DNA of 64,000 nucleotides from DATAUD01 sp036501665 (GCA_036501665.1 DASXZW010000061.1:80399-144398), one strand, 5' to 3'. Positions 1-8,641 are shown, counted from the stretch's first letter. The notes: generated by a model from the sequence alone, not told the origin. A program made the numbers and translations.

Positions 1-735
1 AACTGGGACAACTGGATTGGCGCTGCGCCGGAGCGGCCTTACCTTCACGACTGGCCGAAGGATTTGCAAACCCAATTCACAAAGGCTGTCTATCATCCGC
101 AGGCGTGGCGCGGTTGGTGGGATTTTGGCTGCGGCGCGTTGGGGGACATGGCATGCCACCTTATGGATTGTCCGCAATGGGCGCTCGACCTTGGCGCTCC
201 TTCGACGGTCGAAGTGGTGTCGTCTTCTGAAATGGTGCCGGAAATGCCGCCGCTCCAGTCGGTCCTGCGATACACATTTCCGGGGCGAGGAAAACTGCCG
301 CCTTGCACGTTGACCTGGTATGATTCCGGGCAAAAGCCGCCCAAACCGCCCGAGATGGAAGCCGCAGAATTGCAGGACAACGGCTCGCTTTTTATTGGCG
401 ACAAAGGCAAAATCTTCGCCGGGGTTTACGGAGAAAAACCGCGACTGCTTCCCGAGTCGAGCATGGCCGATTACAAACGCCCCGCCCAAACGATCCCTCG
501 CGTGCCAGGCAATGAGCCGCATCTGGATTGGATTCGCGCCTGCAAAGGCGGGCCAAAGGCTTGCTCGAACTTCGATATTTCCGGGCCGTTCACCGAGTGG
601 GTTTTGCTCGGCAACCTAGCGCTTCGCCTGAACAAAAAGCTGGAATGGGACTCAAAGAAACTCCGAGTCAAGAACGTGCCGGAAGCCGAGGAATACATTC
701 GCAAATCGTATCGCAGAGGATGGGAGATTTCGTAA
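1..735 (+). CDS. Gfo/Idh/MocA family oxidoreductase, 3' part only
   Basis: The reading frame is already open at base 1 and runs to TAA at 733-735, so only the C-terminal 244 residues are present; the NAD(P)-binding Rossmann half lies outside the window. The visible part has the pattern typical of the C-terminal domain of Gfo/Idh/MocA oxidoreductases from Verrucomicrobia and Planctomycetes: NWDNWIGAAPERPY near the edge, then YHPQAWRGWWDFGCGALGDM, and an ending rich in LRLNKKLEWD. Such enzymes oxidise or reduce sugars and inositols with NAD(P); the substrate cannot be told from here. The MFS transporter gene starts 43 bases downstream, which fits a sugar-uptake and oxidation pair. Family call is firm; substrate unknown. 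Confidence 0.88.
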   Translation, partial: NWDNWIGAAPERPYLHDWPKDLQTQFTKAVYHPQAWRGWWDFGCGALGDMACHLMDCPQWALDLGAPSTVEVVSSSEMVPEMPPLQSVLRYTFPGRGKLPPCTLTWYDSGQKPPKPPEMEAAELQDNGSLFIGDKGKIFAGVYGEKPRLLPESSMADYKRPAQTIPRVPGNEPHLDWIRACKGGPKACSNFDISGPFTEWVLLGNLALRLNKKLEWDSKKLRVKNVPEAEEYIRKSYRRGWEIS

Positions 736-778
736 ATCCCGGTTGACATTTCGACGCGCAAACGGTTTCATTGCGCCC

Positions 779-2491
779 ATGCCTCAAAGTCAAACAAACG
801 ACAGCGCAACTGCCTCCGCATCAGGCGTCTCAAATATCCACGCCAAACGCCTCTTGTGGGCGGGCTTCATGGCGATCCTGGCTGAGGGCGTCGGTTTCGG
901 CGTCCGCAGCGGAATTCTTGTCCAATGGGCGCATCAATACGGGTTTACAATGACCGAATTGGGCGAGATTACCGGCGGCGGTCTTACGGGTTTCGGTGTC
1001 ATTATTATTCTGTCGAGCCTTGTGGCAGACAAGATTGGTTACGGAACATTGATGGTCGGGGCGTTTGTCCTTCATTTTCTCTCGGCGGTAGTAACTTTGG
1101 CGGCGGGGATGGCTTTTGCGTCGGGCGGCAGGGCAGGGGCGTTGCATTGTTTGACGATCGGAACATTTCTCTTTTCGCTCGGCAACGGGCTTTGCGAAGG
1201 CGTCGCCAATCCGCTGGTTGCGTCGCTGTTCCAAAAGAACAAGGCGCATTATCTGAATATTCTCCATGCCGGCTGGCCGGGTGGACTCATCATCGGCGCG
1301 CTGGCGTCCTACTTCATGTCGAGCGGCGCGGAGCCGGTTTCGTGGAAGATTCAAATGTCGCTGTTCCTCATCCCGGTGGTGCTGTACGGCGTCATGCTCC
1401 TCGGCCAGAAATTTCCCAAGTCCGAAGCTCGCGAGCACGGCGTCAAATATACCGACATGCTCAAGGAACTCGGTTTTTTCGGCGCATTGATCCTCTGCTT
1501 CCTGCTTTCCATTTGGTTCAACGACATGGCCGTCGGGTTGGGATTGCCTGATTACGTCGGTTGGATTCTGGGAACGGTTTTGCTGATTGCCTTCGGCGCG
1601 GCGACCAAGTTTTCGCCGGGATACTTGCTCATGATTCTGCTGCTGCTGATTCATTCGATGCAGGGATACACCGAGTTGGGCACCGATTCGTGGGTGAGCA
1701 AGATCACCGGAGCGATTCTGGCGTCGGGACAAAAGGGGTTGCTGCTGTTCGTCTATATCTCCGCGTTGATGTTCGCTCTGCGATTTTTTGCCGGCCCGAT
1801 CATTCACAAGATTTCTCCGCTGGGACTGATGTTTGCGAGCACCATTCTCGCGTCAGTTGGACTGACGATGCTCGGCCACTCGGACACGGCGGCTTTCTGT
1901 ATCGCGGCGGCGACGGTTTACGCGATTGGAAAGACGTTCATGTGGCCGACGCTGCTTGCGGTGGCTTCGGAACAATTCCCGAAGGGCGGCGCGATTACGA
2001 TTGGCGCGATGGGTGGCGCGGGGATGTTGTGCGCCGGATTGTTGGGCGGACCGGGAATCGGCTACAATCAGGATACGCACGCTACACGCCAACTGATGGC
2101 GGAGCACCCGGAGGTTTTCCAACGTTACGCGGCCGACACCCAGGACACGTTCTTTGTTTTCAAAACGCAGGGGCTTGACGGCGCGAAAGTCGGCGTGCTG
2201 GATGACAACGGGGCTGAGCTTGCTTCAGCAATGAAACTGCACCCGGATGACCAGAATAACATCAAGCTGAACAATTGGTGGAATACGGCCAAGGGCACTG
2301 CGGATCAGGACCGCCCGATTGTGACTGCGGCGGAATTGCACGGAAGCAAGATGGCCATGCGAATCACGGCGGTTATTCCCTTGGTGCAGGCAGGCTTGCT
2401 CCTTTGCATCTTGCTCTACTTCACGTCAAAGGGCGGATATAAGCAGGTCCACATCGAAGGCGAAGGCGCTGCGGCGCACGAAGTGCCCTGA
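779..2491 (+). CDS. MFS transporter
   Basis: A 570-residue polytopic membrane protein. About a dozen hydrophobic segments are visible, starting near residue 25 (LLWAGFMAILAEGVGFGV). Between the last segments there is an unusually long soluble stretch of roughly 110 residues (from GYNQDTHATRQ to TAAELHGSKM), followed by a final helix and a short polar tail. The ATG at 779 is preferred over the TTG at 743, because the 12 residues in between do not look like an N-terminus; no clear ribosome site is seen at either. The gene directly follows the oxidoreductase, so import of a sugar or sugar derivative is plausible. Family MFS is likely; the substrate is not identifiable. Confidence 0.8.
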   Translation: MPQSQTNDSATASASGVSNIHAKRLLWAGFMAILAEGVGFGVRSGILVQWAHQYGFTMTELGEITGGGLTGFGVIIILSSLVADKIGYGTLMVGAFVLHFLSAVVTLAAGMAFASGGRAGALHCLTIGTFLFSLGNGLCEGVANPLVASLFQKNKAHYLNILHAGWPGGLIIGALASYFMSSGAEPVSWKIQMSLFLIPVVLYGVMLLGQKFPKSEAREHGVKYTDMLKELGFFGALILCFLLSIWFNDMAVGLGLPDYVGWILGTVLLIAFGAATKFSPGYLLMILLLLIHSMQGYTELGTDSWVSKITGAILASGQKGLLLFVYISALMFALRFFAGPIIHKISPLGLMFASTILASVGLTMLGHSDTAAFCIAAATVYAIGKTFMWPTLLAVASEQFPKGGAITIGAMGGAGMLCAGLLGGPGIGYNQDTHATRQLMAEHPEVFQRYAADTQDTFFVFKTQGLDGAKVGVLDDNGAELASAMKLHPDDQNNIKLNNWWNTAKGTADQDRPIVTAAELHGSKMAMRITAVIPLVQAGLLLCILLYFTSKGGYKQVHIEGEGAAAHEVP

Positions 2492-2524
2492 GACCCAGTA
2501 GTGGGTTCACAAAAGCTTGCTGTT

Positions 2525-2944
2525 TTACGATTCGTGGGAGATGCGGTGCGCGCGGTATTCATCCAGCGTGCTGCATTTGCCGGACTTCAAGTCCTCGTAT
2601 GCCTTGGGACGCGCCATATCGTAAGCACGAACGTCAGTCATCTCCTTAAGCCACGAACCACCGAGAGTTTGTCTCCAAGCTGTCCAACCCGGCGGCAAGT
2701 CAGCAATTGTTCGTAAAGTGGGGTCGAGATCCAATGCCTCCCCCATTCCAATTATTCGAATGTCATCAACCTGTTCCGTTGTGCCGCAAATAAAAGCCCA
2801 AGAATCGTCGTCATCATAATGCGTGACCACAAGTATTGGCAATTTGTCAATTAGAACCTGCCGGGTTGTTAGCGCAGCTACGTTGGGCTTTTGATCAAAT
2901 GGCCAGTCATCAGCAGGCATCCACTCATTACTATCAACTTGCAT
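2525..2944 (-). CDS. hypothetical protein
   Basis: About 139 residues of an acidic soluble protein that I cannot assign to a named family. Its best-conserved-looking core is LPILVVTHYDDDDSWAFICG followed by an Asp-rich segment and LPPGWTAWR; I have an impression of similar unnamed proteins in many bacteria but cannot check. The start is uncertain: ATG at 2944 avoids overlap with the upstream gene, while ATG at 3040 or 3061 would overlap that gene's end by 56-77 bases. Base composition is visibly more AT-rich than the neighbours. It is probably co-transcribed with the gene ending at 2985. Function unknown; an immunity-like or stress role would be speculation. Confidence 0.6.
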   Translation of the reverse strand: MQVDSNEWMPADDWPFDQKPNVAALTTRQVLIDKLPILVVTHYDDDDSWAFICGTTEQVDDIRIIGMGEALDLDPTLRTIADLPPGWTAWRQTLGGSWLKEMTDVRAYDMARPKAYEDLKSGKCSTLDEYRAHRISHES

Positions 2945-2984
2945 GTTAAAGTTCAAGAATTCCGGGCAGGCCAGGTTTTGGACT

Positions 2985-3356
2985 TCAGGGCGCAATTCCC
3001 TCAACAAATTTGCCGTAACAATTTTCGCATAACGCGACATATAGGCCACGCCTGGTGACATGACAAAGAGTCATAGGCGGAATGTGGGCTGAACAAAGGT
3101 CGCAATCTTCATGATCCCATGCTCCGGCCACCATTTGAAATGTCTCAGCGTCGAAGCTGCCGCCCTCGTAAAGAATCAGCACACGATGGCCGCCAGGTTC
3201 AGGATACCAGCGCGACGGGTGCCCACGCATCGCAGCCTCAACGGCTGGCGGGCATGTAGGACCGTCGGGAACAAAAGTGATCAATGCATTTCGCGTCGGG
3301 ATGCGGCTTGGCATCCATTCGGACTTTGGAATCTTGGCAATCTCTTCAGTGTTCAT
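2985..3356 (-). CDS. hypothetical protein with zinc-ribbon-like cysteines
   Basis: About 123 residues from ATG 3356 (a TTG nine codons upstream is the alternative). The protein has a run EGGSFDAETFQMVAGAWDHE and then a cysteine cluster near the C-terminus, CDLC - about 10 residues - C - about 10 residues - CENC, which is suited to bind zinc. No membrane segment or signal peptide is seen. It is more AT-rich than the surrounding metabolic genes and is followed 40 bases later on the same strand by another unknown gene, so the two probably form a small accessory operon. I do not recognise the family. Confidence 0.6.
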   Translation of the reverse strand: MNTEEIAKIPKSEWMPSRIPTRNALITFVPDGPTCPPAVEAAMRGHPSRWYPEPGGHRVLILYEGGSFDAETFQMVAGAWDHEDCDLCSAHIPPMTLCHVTRRGLYVALCENCYGKFVEGIAP

Positions 3357-3415
3357 CTTGACTCTGAAAAAGTTACTTGACAACGCATTGGGTCAGACAG
3401 TTGCGATGAAAAATG

Positions 3416-4861
3416 TCAGCCCAGGAGCGCGCGGCAGGCGGCGCGGAGGGGTTCGAGATTCTTTTTGGAGCGGGCTTCGATGTAGCATCGGAAGACGGGC
3501 TCGGTTCCGCTGGCGCGGAAGGCGACCCATTCGCCGTTGGGCAGAATAAATTTGAATCCGTCGGTGGTGATTCGCTTTTCCACCGCAAATTTGCCGATCT
3601 TTTCCAGATTCCCAGACAGACGAGAGAGCAATTCGTCCTTCTTCGCGGCCTCGATGTGGATATTGATTCGGTCGGTGTAAAAATCGCCGCCAAGCTTTGC
3701 GATTTCTTTAAGGATTGCGCCGAGCGATTTGCCGGAGGCGGCAACGAGTTCCGCCATCAAGAGACAGGCCAGAATGCCGTCTTTTTCCGGCACGTGACCT
3801 TTCACGCTCAAGCCGCCGGATTCTTCTCCGCCGACGATGACCGGTTCGCGCTCCATAATCGCGCCGATGTATTTAAATCCAACCGGCACTTCGTAAATCT
3901 TGACACTAAATTGCGCGGCCACCGCATCCACTTGATGGCTGGTGACAACGGTTCGGACGGCAGCGCCTTTCCACCCGCGATGTTTCGCGAGATGATAGAG
4001 TGCCAAGGCCAAAACTTGATTGGGAGTGATCCAGGTTCCGTCGGAATCGACGACGCCGAATCGGTCCGCGTCGCCGTCGGTGGCCAAACCGAGGCGAACT
4101 TTTTTGGAGCGAACGAGTTTGATGATTTCACTCAAATGCGCGACAGCCGGTTCCGGCGGATGGCCACCGAAAAGCGGATTGAGGTCCCCGTGCAGCACCG
4201 TCAAAACTGCGCCGGCTTCCTTAAGCAACGTGTCCAAATAACCGCGCCCGCACCCGTGCATGAGATCAGCGCCAACTTTCAACCGCGCCTTCTTGATCGT
4301 CGAAAATTGAACCAGCTTGCGGATTTGTGTGAAGTAATCCGCCTGCGGATCGATGTTCTTGCACTCGAATGTCCCGACGATGGCCGATTTGAAATTCCAG
4401 TTTTCCTTTTGGAGGCGGGCGACGGTTTCCTCGATTGGGCCGGTGACTTCCGGCGAAGCGCCCGCGCCGTCAAATCGCGAAAATTTAAAACCCGAATATT
4501 CCGGCGGATTATGGCTCGCCGTGATATTGATTCCCCCGAGCGCCTTGCGTTTGCGAATCGTGAAGGCGAGGACCGGCGTGGGGGTGTCTCGATTGCAGAG
4601 CAAGGGAGTCAGGCCGTTCGCCGCCAGAACTTCCGCGACAGCCAGCGCGAATTGGCGCCCGAGAAAGCGGCAATCATAAGCGATAATCACATCGGGCTTG
4701 CGACTGTGAATTTCGGAGTCCGGTTTCTTTCGTTCCGCGTTGAGATATTCCGCCACAGCCTGAGTCACGAGGCGGACATTTCCAAAAGTGAAATCGCGCG
4801 CGATTAAAGAACGCCAGCCCGCTGTGCCGAATCGAATTGTAGGATTGTTCAAATTGCCCAT
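3416..4861 (-). CDS. phosphoglucomutase/phosphomannomutase family protein
   Basis: A 481-residue alpha-D-phosphohexomutase that moves phosphate between C1 and C6 of a hexose (or amino-hexose). All four family signatures are visible in order: ITASHNPP around residue 113-120 with Ser116 as the phosphoserine, the metal loop DGDADRFG at 262-269, the sugar loop GGEESGG in the third domain and the phosphate loop RASGTEPVFR near the C-terminus. Start is ATG 4861. The length is normal. The nuoA gene lies upstream on the same strand but 86 bases away, across a small inverted repeat, so co-transcription is uncertain. Whether glucose, mannose or glucosamine phosphate is the substrate cannot be decided from motifs alone. 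Confidence 0.92.
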   Translation of the reverse strand: MGNLNNPTIRFGTAGWRSLIARDFTFGNVRLVTQAVAEYLNAERKKPDSEIHSRKPDVIIAYDCRFLGRQFALAVAEVLAANGLTPLLCNRDTPTPVLAFTIRKRKALGGINITASHNPPEYSGFKFSRFDGAGASPEVTGPIEETVARLQKENWNFKSAIVGTFECKNIDPQADYFTQIRKLVQFSTIKKARLKVGADLMHGCGRGYLDTLLKEAGAVLTVLHGDLNPLFGGHPPEPAVAHLSEIIKLVRSKKVRLGLATDGDADRFGVVDSDGTWITPNQVLALALYHLAKHRGWKGAAVRTVVTSHQVDAVAAQFSVKIYEVPVGFKYIGAIMEREPVIVGGEESGGLSVKGHVPEKDGILACLLMAELVAASGKSLGAILKEIAKLGGDFYTDRINIHIEAAKKDELLSRLSGNLEKIGKFAVEKRITTDGFKFILPNGEWVAFRASGTEPVFRCYIEARSKKNLEPLRAACRALLG

Positions 4862-4910
4862 TTCAACATTTGGTAGGGCGGTGCTGCGTCGCCGCCTCTG
4901 ATTTTTTTAG

Positions 4911-4929
4911 GCGCGAGGCTGACTCGCGC
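4911..4929. repeat. perfect inverted repeat between nuoA and the mutase gene
   Basis: GCGCGAG at 4911-4917 and CTCGCGC at 4923-4929 form a 7-bp stem with a 5-base loop. On the minus strand, the direction of both flanking genes, it is followed by a run of A rather than T, so it is not a standard terminator for nuoA. Confidence 0.5.
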
Positions 4930-4947
4930 AACGCAGTTACCTCCACA

Positions 4948-5340
4948 CTAGTGTTTCCAGTCAAATGCGCCCTTTTTCACCGCGTAAATATAACCGATGA
5001 ATAAAATGACCATGAAGCAAACCATCGAACCAAGAATCAACCCGGCGTTTTGCTTCAGCATATCGCGGTAAACGACCGCCCAGGGGTAAAGAAATACGAC
5101 TTCGATATCGAAAAGAATAAACAACATGGCGACCAGGTAGAATTTCACCGAAAGCCTTGAGCTCCCATCTCCGGTCGGCAACATGCCGCATTCGTACGCC
5201 GTATCTTTGATTCGGGAGGGACGTCCGCGTTTTCCCACGACAACGGAGAAGACCAGCGTGCCTGCTGCAAAGCCAACCGCGACGATTCCCAGGAGAACCA
5301 CCGGGATGTATTGCATCAACTGAGAATTGCTCGAATCCAC
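4948..5340 (-). CDS. nuoA: NADH-quinone oxidoreductase subunit A
   Basis: A 130-residue membrane protein with three hydrophobic helices (about residues 10-32, 66-88 and 96-116) and the NuoA signatures YECGM in the loop after helix 1 and FLLFD-type FILFDIEVVFLYPW in helix 2. NuoA is a small membrane subunit of respiratory complex I at the junction with the peripheral arm, contributing to proton pumping. Start ATG 5340. Unusually, none of the other nuo genes is next to it: downstream is a phosphohexomutase and upstream, beyond a 200-base repeat region, a LysE-type exporter. The protein looks intact, so it is probably functional with subunits encoded elsewhere, or is a spare copy. Confidence 0.93.
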   Translation of the reverse strand: MDSSNSQLMQYIPVVLLGIVAVGFAAGTLVFSVVVGKRGRPSRIKDTAYECGMLPTGDGSSRLSVKFYLVAMLFILFDIEVVFLYPWAVVYRDMLKQNAGLILGSMVCFMVILFIGYIYAVKKGAFDWKH

Positions 5341-5393
5341 GGGAAGAAATTAGGCAGCACCGCGCCGCTTGGCAAGCGGGGAATGCGATTACT

Positions 5394-5531
5394 CAGAGCA
5401 CACGCCTCGAAACTTCGGGGTAGGGACGCCTCGCCGAGGCGTCCGCGGACGGCCCGGCGGGCCGTCCCTACCAGTCAATAGTAAAATGGGTATGGATTTT
5501 CAATGGATTGCAATATAATAAATGCGTCTGC
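5394..5531. repeat. double-hairpin repeat, family A copy 1, extended form
   Basis: The core at 5419-5472 is GGTAG, hairpin 5424-5444 (9-bp stem, GCC loop), two bases, hairpin 5447-5467 (9-bp stem, GGC loop), then CTACC; both stems are perfect. Homology with the copy near 17.8 kb continues outside the core: the left flank CAGnGCAnACGC-TC-AAACTTCG and a right block GATTTTCAAyGGrTTGCA match, giving an element of about 138 bases. Fills most of the gap between nuoA and the LysE gene. Confidence 0.85.
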
Positions 5532-5541
5532 CTTCGCTTGC

Positions 5542-6210
5542 CTACAATTTATAGTGGGAAATTTTGACGACGATATAGATGCCCTGAACAATCGCGAGGC
5601 CGAGCATCAGGAGGCCGGAGATGTGTTCCATTCGCAGCAACGCGCGTTCGGTCAATTGGCCGTGACGCCGGGAGACAAAATAACTTAATCCAAAGAACCA
5701 GAGAATCGTCGCCGCCCCGACTCCGCCGACGCACGAAGCCACGCCTGCCCGCGAGGCGGGGACCCAATCGCGCGACCGAAAATGCGCGGCCAGGACAATC
5801 CAGAACAGAAAAACGCCGGGATTACCCATGACGCGCACGAAGCCGGTGGCAAAAGCTGAATGCGGCGTAAGTCTCGTTTTTATCCGCTCCTCAATCGGCG
5901 CGATTGATGGAATAGTCTTCGCCTTCAAAAATCGGATTCCGATGTAAAGCATAAAAACGAAGCTCACCAGTTCGATGCAGGCGTTGATGACTTTGCCCGT
6001 GAAAAAGGAGGCGAATCCCGTGAAGGCCAGCGCGCAGTAAATGACTTCCATCGTTGATGCGCCAAGTCCAATCATCGTCGCCCACAGCAGGCCGGACCGG
6101 GCCCCTTCGTTGATGATCGTGAGATTGACGGGTCCCACCGGCACCGAAAGGATGAAGCCGCTAAGAAAACCCGTCAGGAGAGCCAAAAGCAGGGGGTGAT
6201 CGCCCAACAT
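5542..6210 (-). CDS. LysE/RhtB family amino-acid exporter
   Basis: A 222-residue inner-membrane protein with about six hydrophobic segments. The N-terminal signature of the LysE superfamily is present: ALLTGFLSGFILSVPVGPVN at about residues 9-28, followed by further helices and a middle loop FVRVMGNPGVFLFW that matches the second family block (usually N-P-K/G). Members export amino acids or related small molecules. ATG 6210 is chosen because it lies one base past the stop of pssA, in keeping with the tight operon; an extension upstream would run through the end of pssA. It is the last gene of the nine-gene minus-strand run. The substrate is unknown. Confidence 0.82.
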   Translation of the reverse strand: MLGDHPLLLALLTGFLSGFILSVPVGPVNLTIINEGARSGLLWATMIGLGASTMEVIYCALAFTGFASFFTGKVINACIELVSFVFMLYIGIRFLKAKTIPSIAPIEERIKTRLTPHSAFATGFVRVMGNPGVFLFWIVLAAHFRSRDWVPASRAGVASCVGGVGAATILWFFGLSYFVSRRHGQLTERALLRMEHISGLLMLGLAIVQGIYIVVKISHYKL

Positions 6211-6211
6211 G

Positions 6212-7045
6212 TCAGTGATTAAGCCCGTTCTCCTCTTCGTCCTCTTCCTCAATCTCGTGGCGCACCTTGCGGGAAATCCGCGGTCGAATGAACCCGTAAA
6301 GGAGGTAGAGGGTGAACATGATCGGCAGCACAATCGGGAGAATCAGCCCGCGCAATATAAACAGGGCGGCGACAAAAATAAGCGTGACAATCGTCTTGGC
6401 AAAGGTGCGCTTTGCCCGCAAATCGAGGGTCTTGAACGACGGATATTTTACTTCGCTCACCATCATCACGGAAAGGAACAGCAAAACTCCGGGCAGGATG
6501 AAACTCCAAGGCGCACGCGCCAGGTCACGGTCCGTTTGATCTCCCCACAGCAGGAACAAGGTCAAGGACGCCACCAAACCGGCCGCCGCTGGTATTGGGA
6601 ATCCGAGGAATTCCTTGCCACCGCCTTTTCCCTCCATCGCAGCCAGACAGTTAAATCGCGCCAGCCGCAACGCCCCGCAAATCAGGTAAATCGAAGCGAT
6701 GAACCATCCGACCTCGGGATGATTTACAAACACTTGTCGCAGCACGACTCGATGAATAAGAAATGCCGGGGCCGCGCCAAACGAAACCACATCCGCCAAG
6801 GAATCAAACTCACGCCCGAAAGCGCTTTCAACCCCACCCATCCGCGCGAGGCGTCCGTCCAACAGGTCAAAAATGCAGGCCAGCAAAATAAAACCGAGCG
6901 CGCTCTTGTATTCCCCTTGCGTCGCATTGGGATCGACAATCTTGGTCAGGGCGACGAATCCGCAAAACAAGTTGCCAGCCGTCATCAGGTTCGGCAGAAA
7001 ATAAATCTGCAGGGCCTGCGGTGGTTTCTCTGGTTCGCGATCCAT
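6212..7045 (-). CDS. pssA: CDP-diacylglycerol--serine O-phosphatidyltransferase
   Basis: A 277-residue membrane enzyme that makes phosphatidylserine from CDP-diacylglycerol and serine. The CDP-alcohol phosphotransferase signature D-G-x2-A-R-x8-G-x3-D-x3-D is complete at residues 63-85 (DGRLAR, Gly77, Asp81, Asp85). Several hydrophobic segments follow, and the C-terminal tail is strongly acidic (EIEEEDEEEN). Start ATG 7045. It follows psd with a gap of three bases, so the two steps that make phosphatidylethanolamine are encoded together, as in many bacteria. The PssA rather than PgsA call rests on this pairing and on the N-terminal YFLPNLMTAGNLFCG block typical of type II PssA. Confidence 0.93.
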   Translation of the reverse strand: MDREPEKPPQALQIYFLPNLMTAGNLFCGFVALTKIVDPNATQGEYKSALGFILLACIFDLLDGRLARMGGVESAFGREFDSLADVVSFGAAPAFLIHRVVLRQVFVNHPEVGWFIASIYLICGALRLARFNCLAAMEGKGGGKEFLGFPIPAAAGLVASLTLFLLWGDQTDRDLARAPWSFILPGVLLFLSVMMVSEVKYPSFKTLDLRAKRTFAKTIVTLIFVAALFILRGLILPIVLPIMFTLYLLYGFIRPRISRKVRHEIEEEDEEENGLNH

Positions 7046-7048
7046 AAA

Positions 7049-7723
7049 TCACGATTTCGCGGCCAGAACCGACTCGCCTCCCACGACCATTTGGCCCATT
7101 TGCACTTTGATCTTATACGTCAGTGGAATGTAGATGTCGCAGCGGGAACCAAATTGGATGAGACTGATGCGGTCCCCGCGCTGCATGACATCGCCGGGTT
7201 GAACAAATGGAATAATGCGCCGCGCCAGCACGCCAGCGATCAATCGCAGGCCGATTTTTTCCTCCGGTGTTTCGGTGGAGGCAAATTCAATCAGCACATT
7301 TTCGTTGAATTCCGCCGAGTCCGCCCTCAGGGCGCTGACAAATTGACCGGCAGTGCGAGTGACGCCAGTGACTTTGCCAGAGATCGGGGCGTTTTGAACG
7401 TGAATATCAATCACCGACAGGAAAATCGAAATGCGATGGCACGGGGCGCCTGAGATTTTGGAATCGGTTAATTGTTCAATCGCATCGACTTTTCCGTGTC
7501 CCGGAGAAACAACCAACCCCGGCGCTTGAGGGACATTAGCATCCGGGTCACGAAAGAAATAAAGAGTAAAAAGAGTAAAAAGAAACCAGAGGACTCCGGC
7601 GATGATTGCCAGAATCATCCCCAATTTGAGCAGGCAGCCAATTGCGGCGATCACTCCCGCAGCGATTAACGCCAGGAGAATCAATTTTAATGCCGCCCAC
7701 CGCGCCCTACCAGCGTGTTTCAT
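7049..7723 (-). CDS. psd: phosphatidylserine decarboxylase proenzyme
   Basis: A 224-residue protein of the short Psd class that decarboxylates phosphatidylserine to phosphatidylethanolamine. The self-cleavage site is visible as FGSRCDIYIP, Gly192-Ser193, where Ser193 becomes the pyruvoyl group; the conserved acid and histidine regions SPGHGKVD (about 73-80) and SVIDIHVQN (about 103-111) are also present. The N-terminal 60 residues hold two hydrophobic segments that anchor it in the membrane. Start ATG 7723. It sits 15 bases after the diacylglycerol-kinase-like gene and 3 bases before pssA, so the lipid genes are read as one unit. Confidence 0.93.
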   Translation of the reverse strand: MKHAGRARWAALKLILLALIAAGVIAAIGCLLKLGMILAIIAGVLWFLFTLFTLYFFRDPDANVPQAPGLVVSPGHGKVDAIEQLTDSKISGAPCHRISIFLSVIDIHVQNAPISGKVTGVTRTAGQFVSALRADSAEFNENVLIEFASTETPEEKIGLRLIAGVLARRIIPFVQPGDVMQRGDRISLIQFGSRCDIYIPLTYKIKVQMGQMVVGGESVLAAKS

Positions 7724-7738
7724 ATGCGTAGCTTATGT

Positions 7739-8629
7739 TTAAGGCGCGACAACCCGCAAGACTTTCGGAAGAACGGAAAATGTCACAGGCAGGTCGCCCG
7801 CATTTTCGCCATCGACCTGGAGCAAGGCGCGGCTGTCGCTCGCAAAGGTCATTTTCGGCGCGGACAAATGCACTGCCGGGCAGAACCGAAACAGATTTCC
7901 AGAAAAATATCCGAGCAAAAGTTCAACCACGCGTAGAACGGCCACTTTCTCAATCACGCAAACGTCCAACATGCCGTCCTCGAGGGAAGCTTTGGGAAAT
8001 GCCGCAAAACTCCCGCCGTAGAATTTGCCGTTGCCGACCAATATCAATTCGCCTGAAACCCGCCTGCCAGCATCGACAGTAATATTCGGTTGCTTTTCGA
8101 GAAGCGCCTTAAATCCTGCCCAGACATAAGCCAGCGGCCCGATTTTTTTCTTCAACCCCCAGCTTACCAACTCAATCGCGCGCGAATCAATTCCTGCGCC
8201 TGCGAGTTGCAGGAAATAGCGCCGCTCCGGTTTCCCGTCGCGTTGAAATTCGGCGACTCCAAGATCAATGACTCTTTCCTTGGCGGCAGTAATGGCTTTC
8301 GCGACACCTTGGAGATTACGAGGCAAACCGAGTTCGCGCGCAAAAACGTTAATGGTCCCTAGCGGAAGAATGGCCAGTCGCGCTGAAGAGAAACCTCCGG
8401 GGACATCGCCGATGCCGTTGACGACTTCATTGGCGGTTCCGTCTCCGCCTGCGGCAACTATCGTTGAAAAACCTTCGTGAACCGCTTGTGCCGCAAGGGC
8501 GCGAGCGCCGCCGGGACCGGTGGTTCGGCGCAAAGCGCTCCCCTGACAGAGCGCCTCAAGCTTCGAGCAAAAAGACTCCGCCTTATTCCCTCGGGCGGAG
8601 GGATTAAAGATGATGCAGGTTTGCAGCAC
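7739..8629 (-). CDS. diacylglycerol kinase family protein (DagK/YegS type)
   Basis: A 296-residue soluble lipid-kinase-like protein. The N-terminal catalytic domain shows the nucleotide-binding GGDGT at residues 61-65 followed by NEVVNG, and LGTINVFARELG, which corresponds to the conserved P-x-G-T-x-N-x-x-A block. Members phosphorylate diacylglycerol or other long-chain lipids. Start is GTG 8629, 12 bases after the stop of pilM. Its place just before psd and pssA suggests recycling of diacylglycerol into phospholipid synthesis, but the exact lipid is inferred only from family and context. Confidence 0.88.
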   Translation of the reverse strand: MLQTCIIFNPSARGNKAESFCSKLEALCQGSALRRTTGPGGARALAAQAVHEGFSTIVAAGGDGTANEVVNGIGDVPGGFSSARLAILPLGTINVFARELGLPRNLQGVAKAITAAKERVIDLGVAEFQRDGKPERRYFLQLAGAGIDSRAIELVSWGLKKKIGPLAYVWAGFKALLEKQPNITVDAGRRVSGELILVGNGKFYGGSFAAFPKASLEDGMLDVCVIEKVAVLRVVELLLGYFSGNLFRFCPAVHLSAPKMTFASDSRALLQVDGENAGDLPVTFSVLPKVLRVVAP

Positions 8630-8641
8630 CGCCGAAGCGGA

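Noticed and set aside
743..771. TTGACA at 743-748 as a -35 box for the MFS gene
   Set aside because: A hexamer like TATAAT is not found at the right distance (TTTCAT only), so the match may be chance.
830..1807. 325-codon open frame on the minus strand
   Set aside because: Antisense to the MFS transporter; composition (Arg, Gln, His) is that of a reverse reading of membrane-protein codons.
3413..4807. 464-codon open frame on the plus strand
   Set aside because: It is antisense to the phosphohexomutase gene, which has all its motifs; the frame is open only because of the codon bias of the real gene.
4911..4940. Rho-independent terminator after nuoA
   Set aside because: The 7-bp hairpin is followed by an A-run, not a T-run, on the strand in question.
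6209..7453. 414-codon open frame on the plus strand
   Set aside because: It runs across the antisense of pssA and psd and has the Arg/His/Gln-rich look of a shadow frame.
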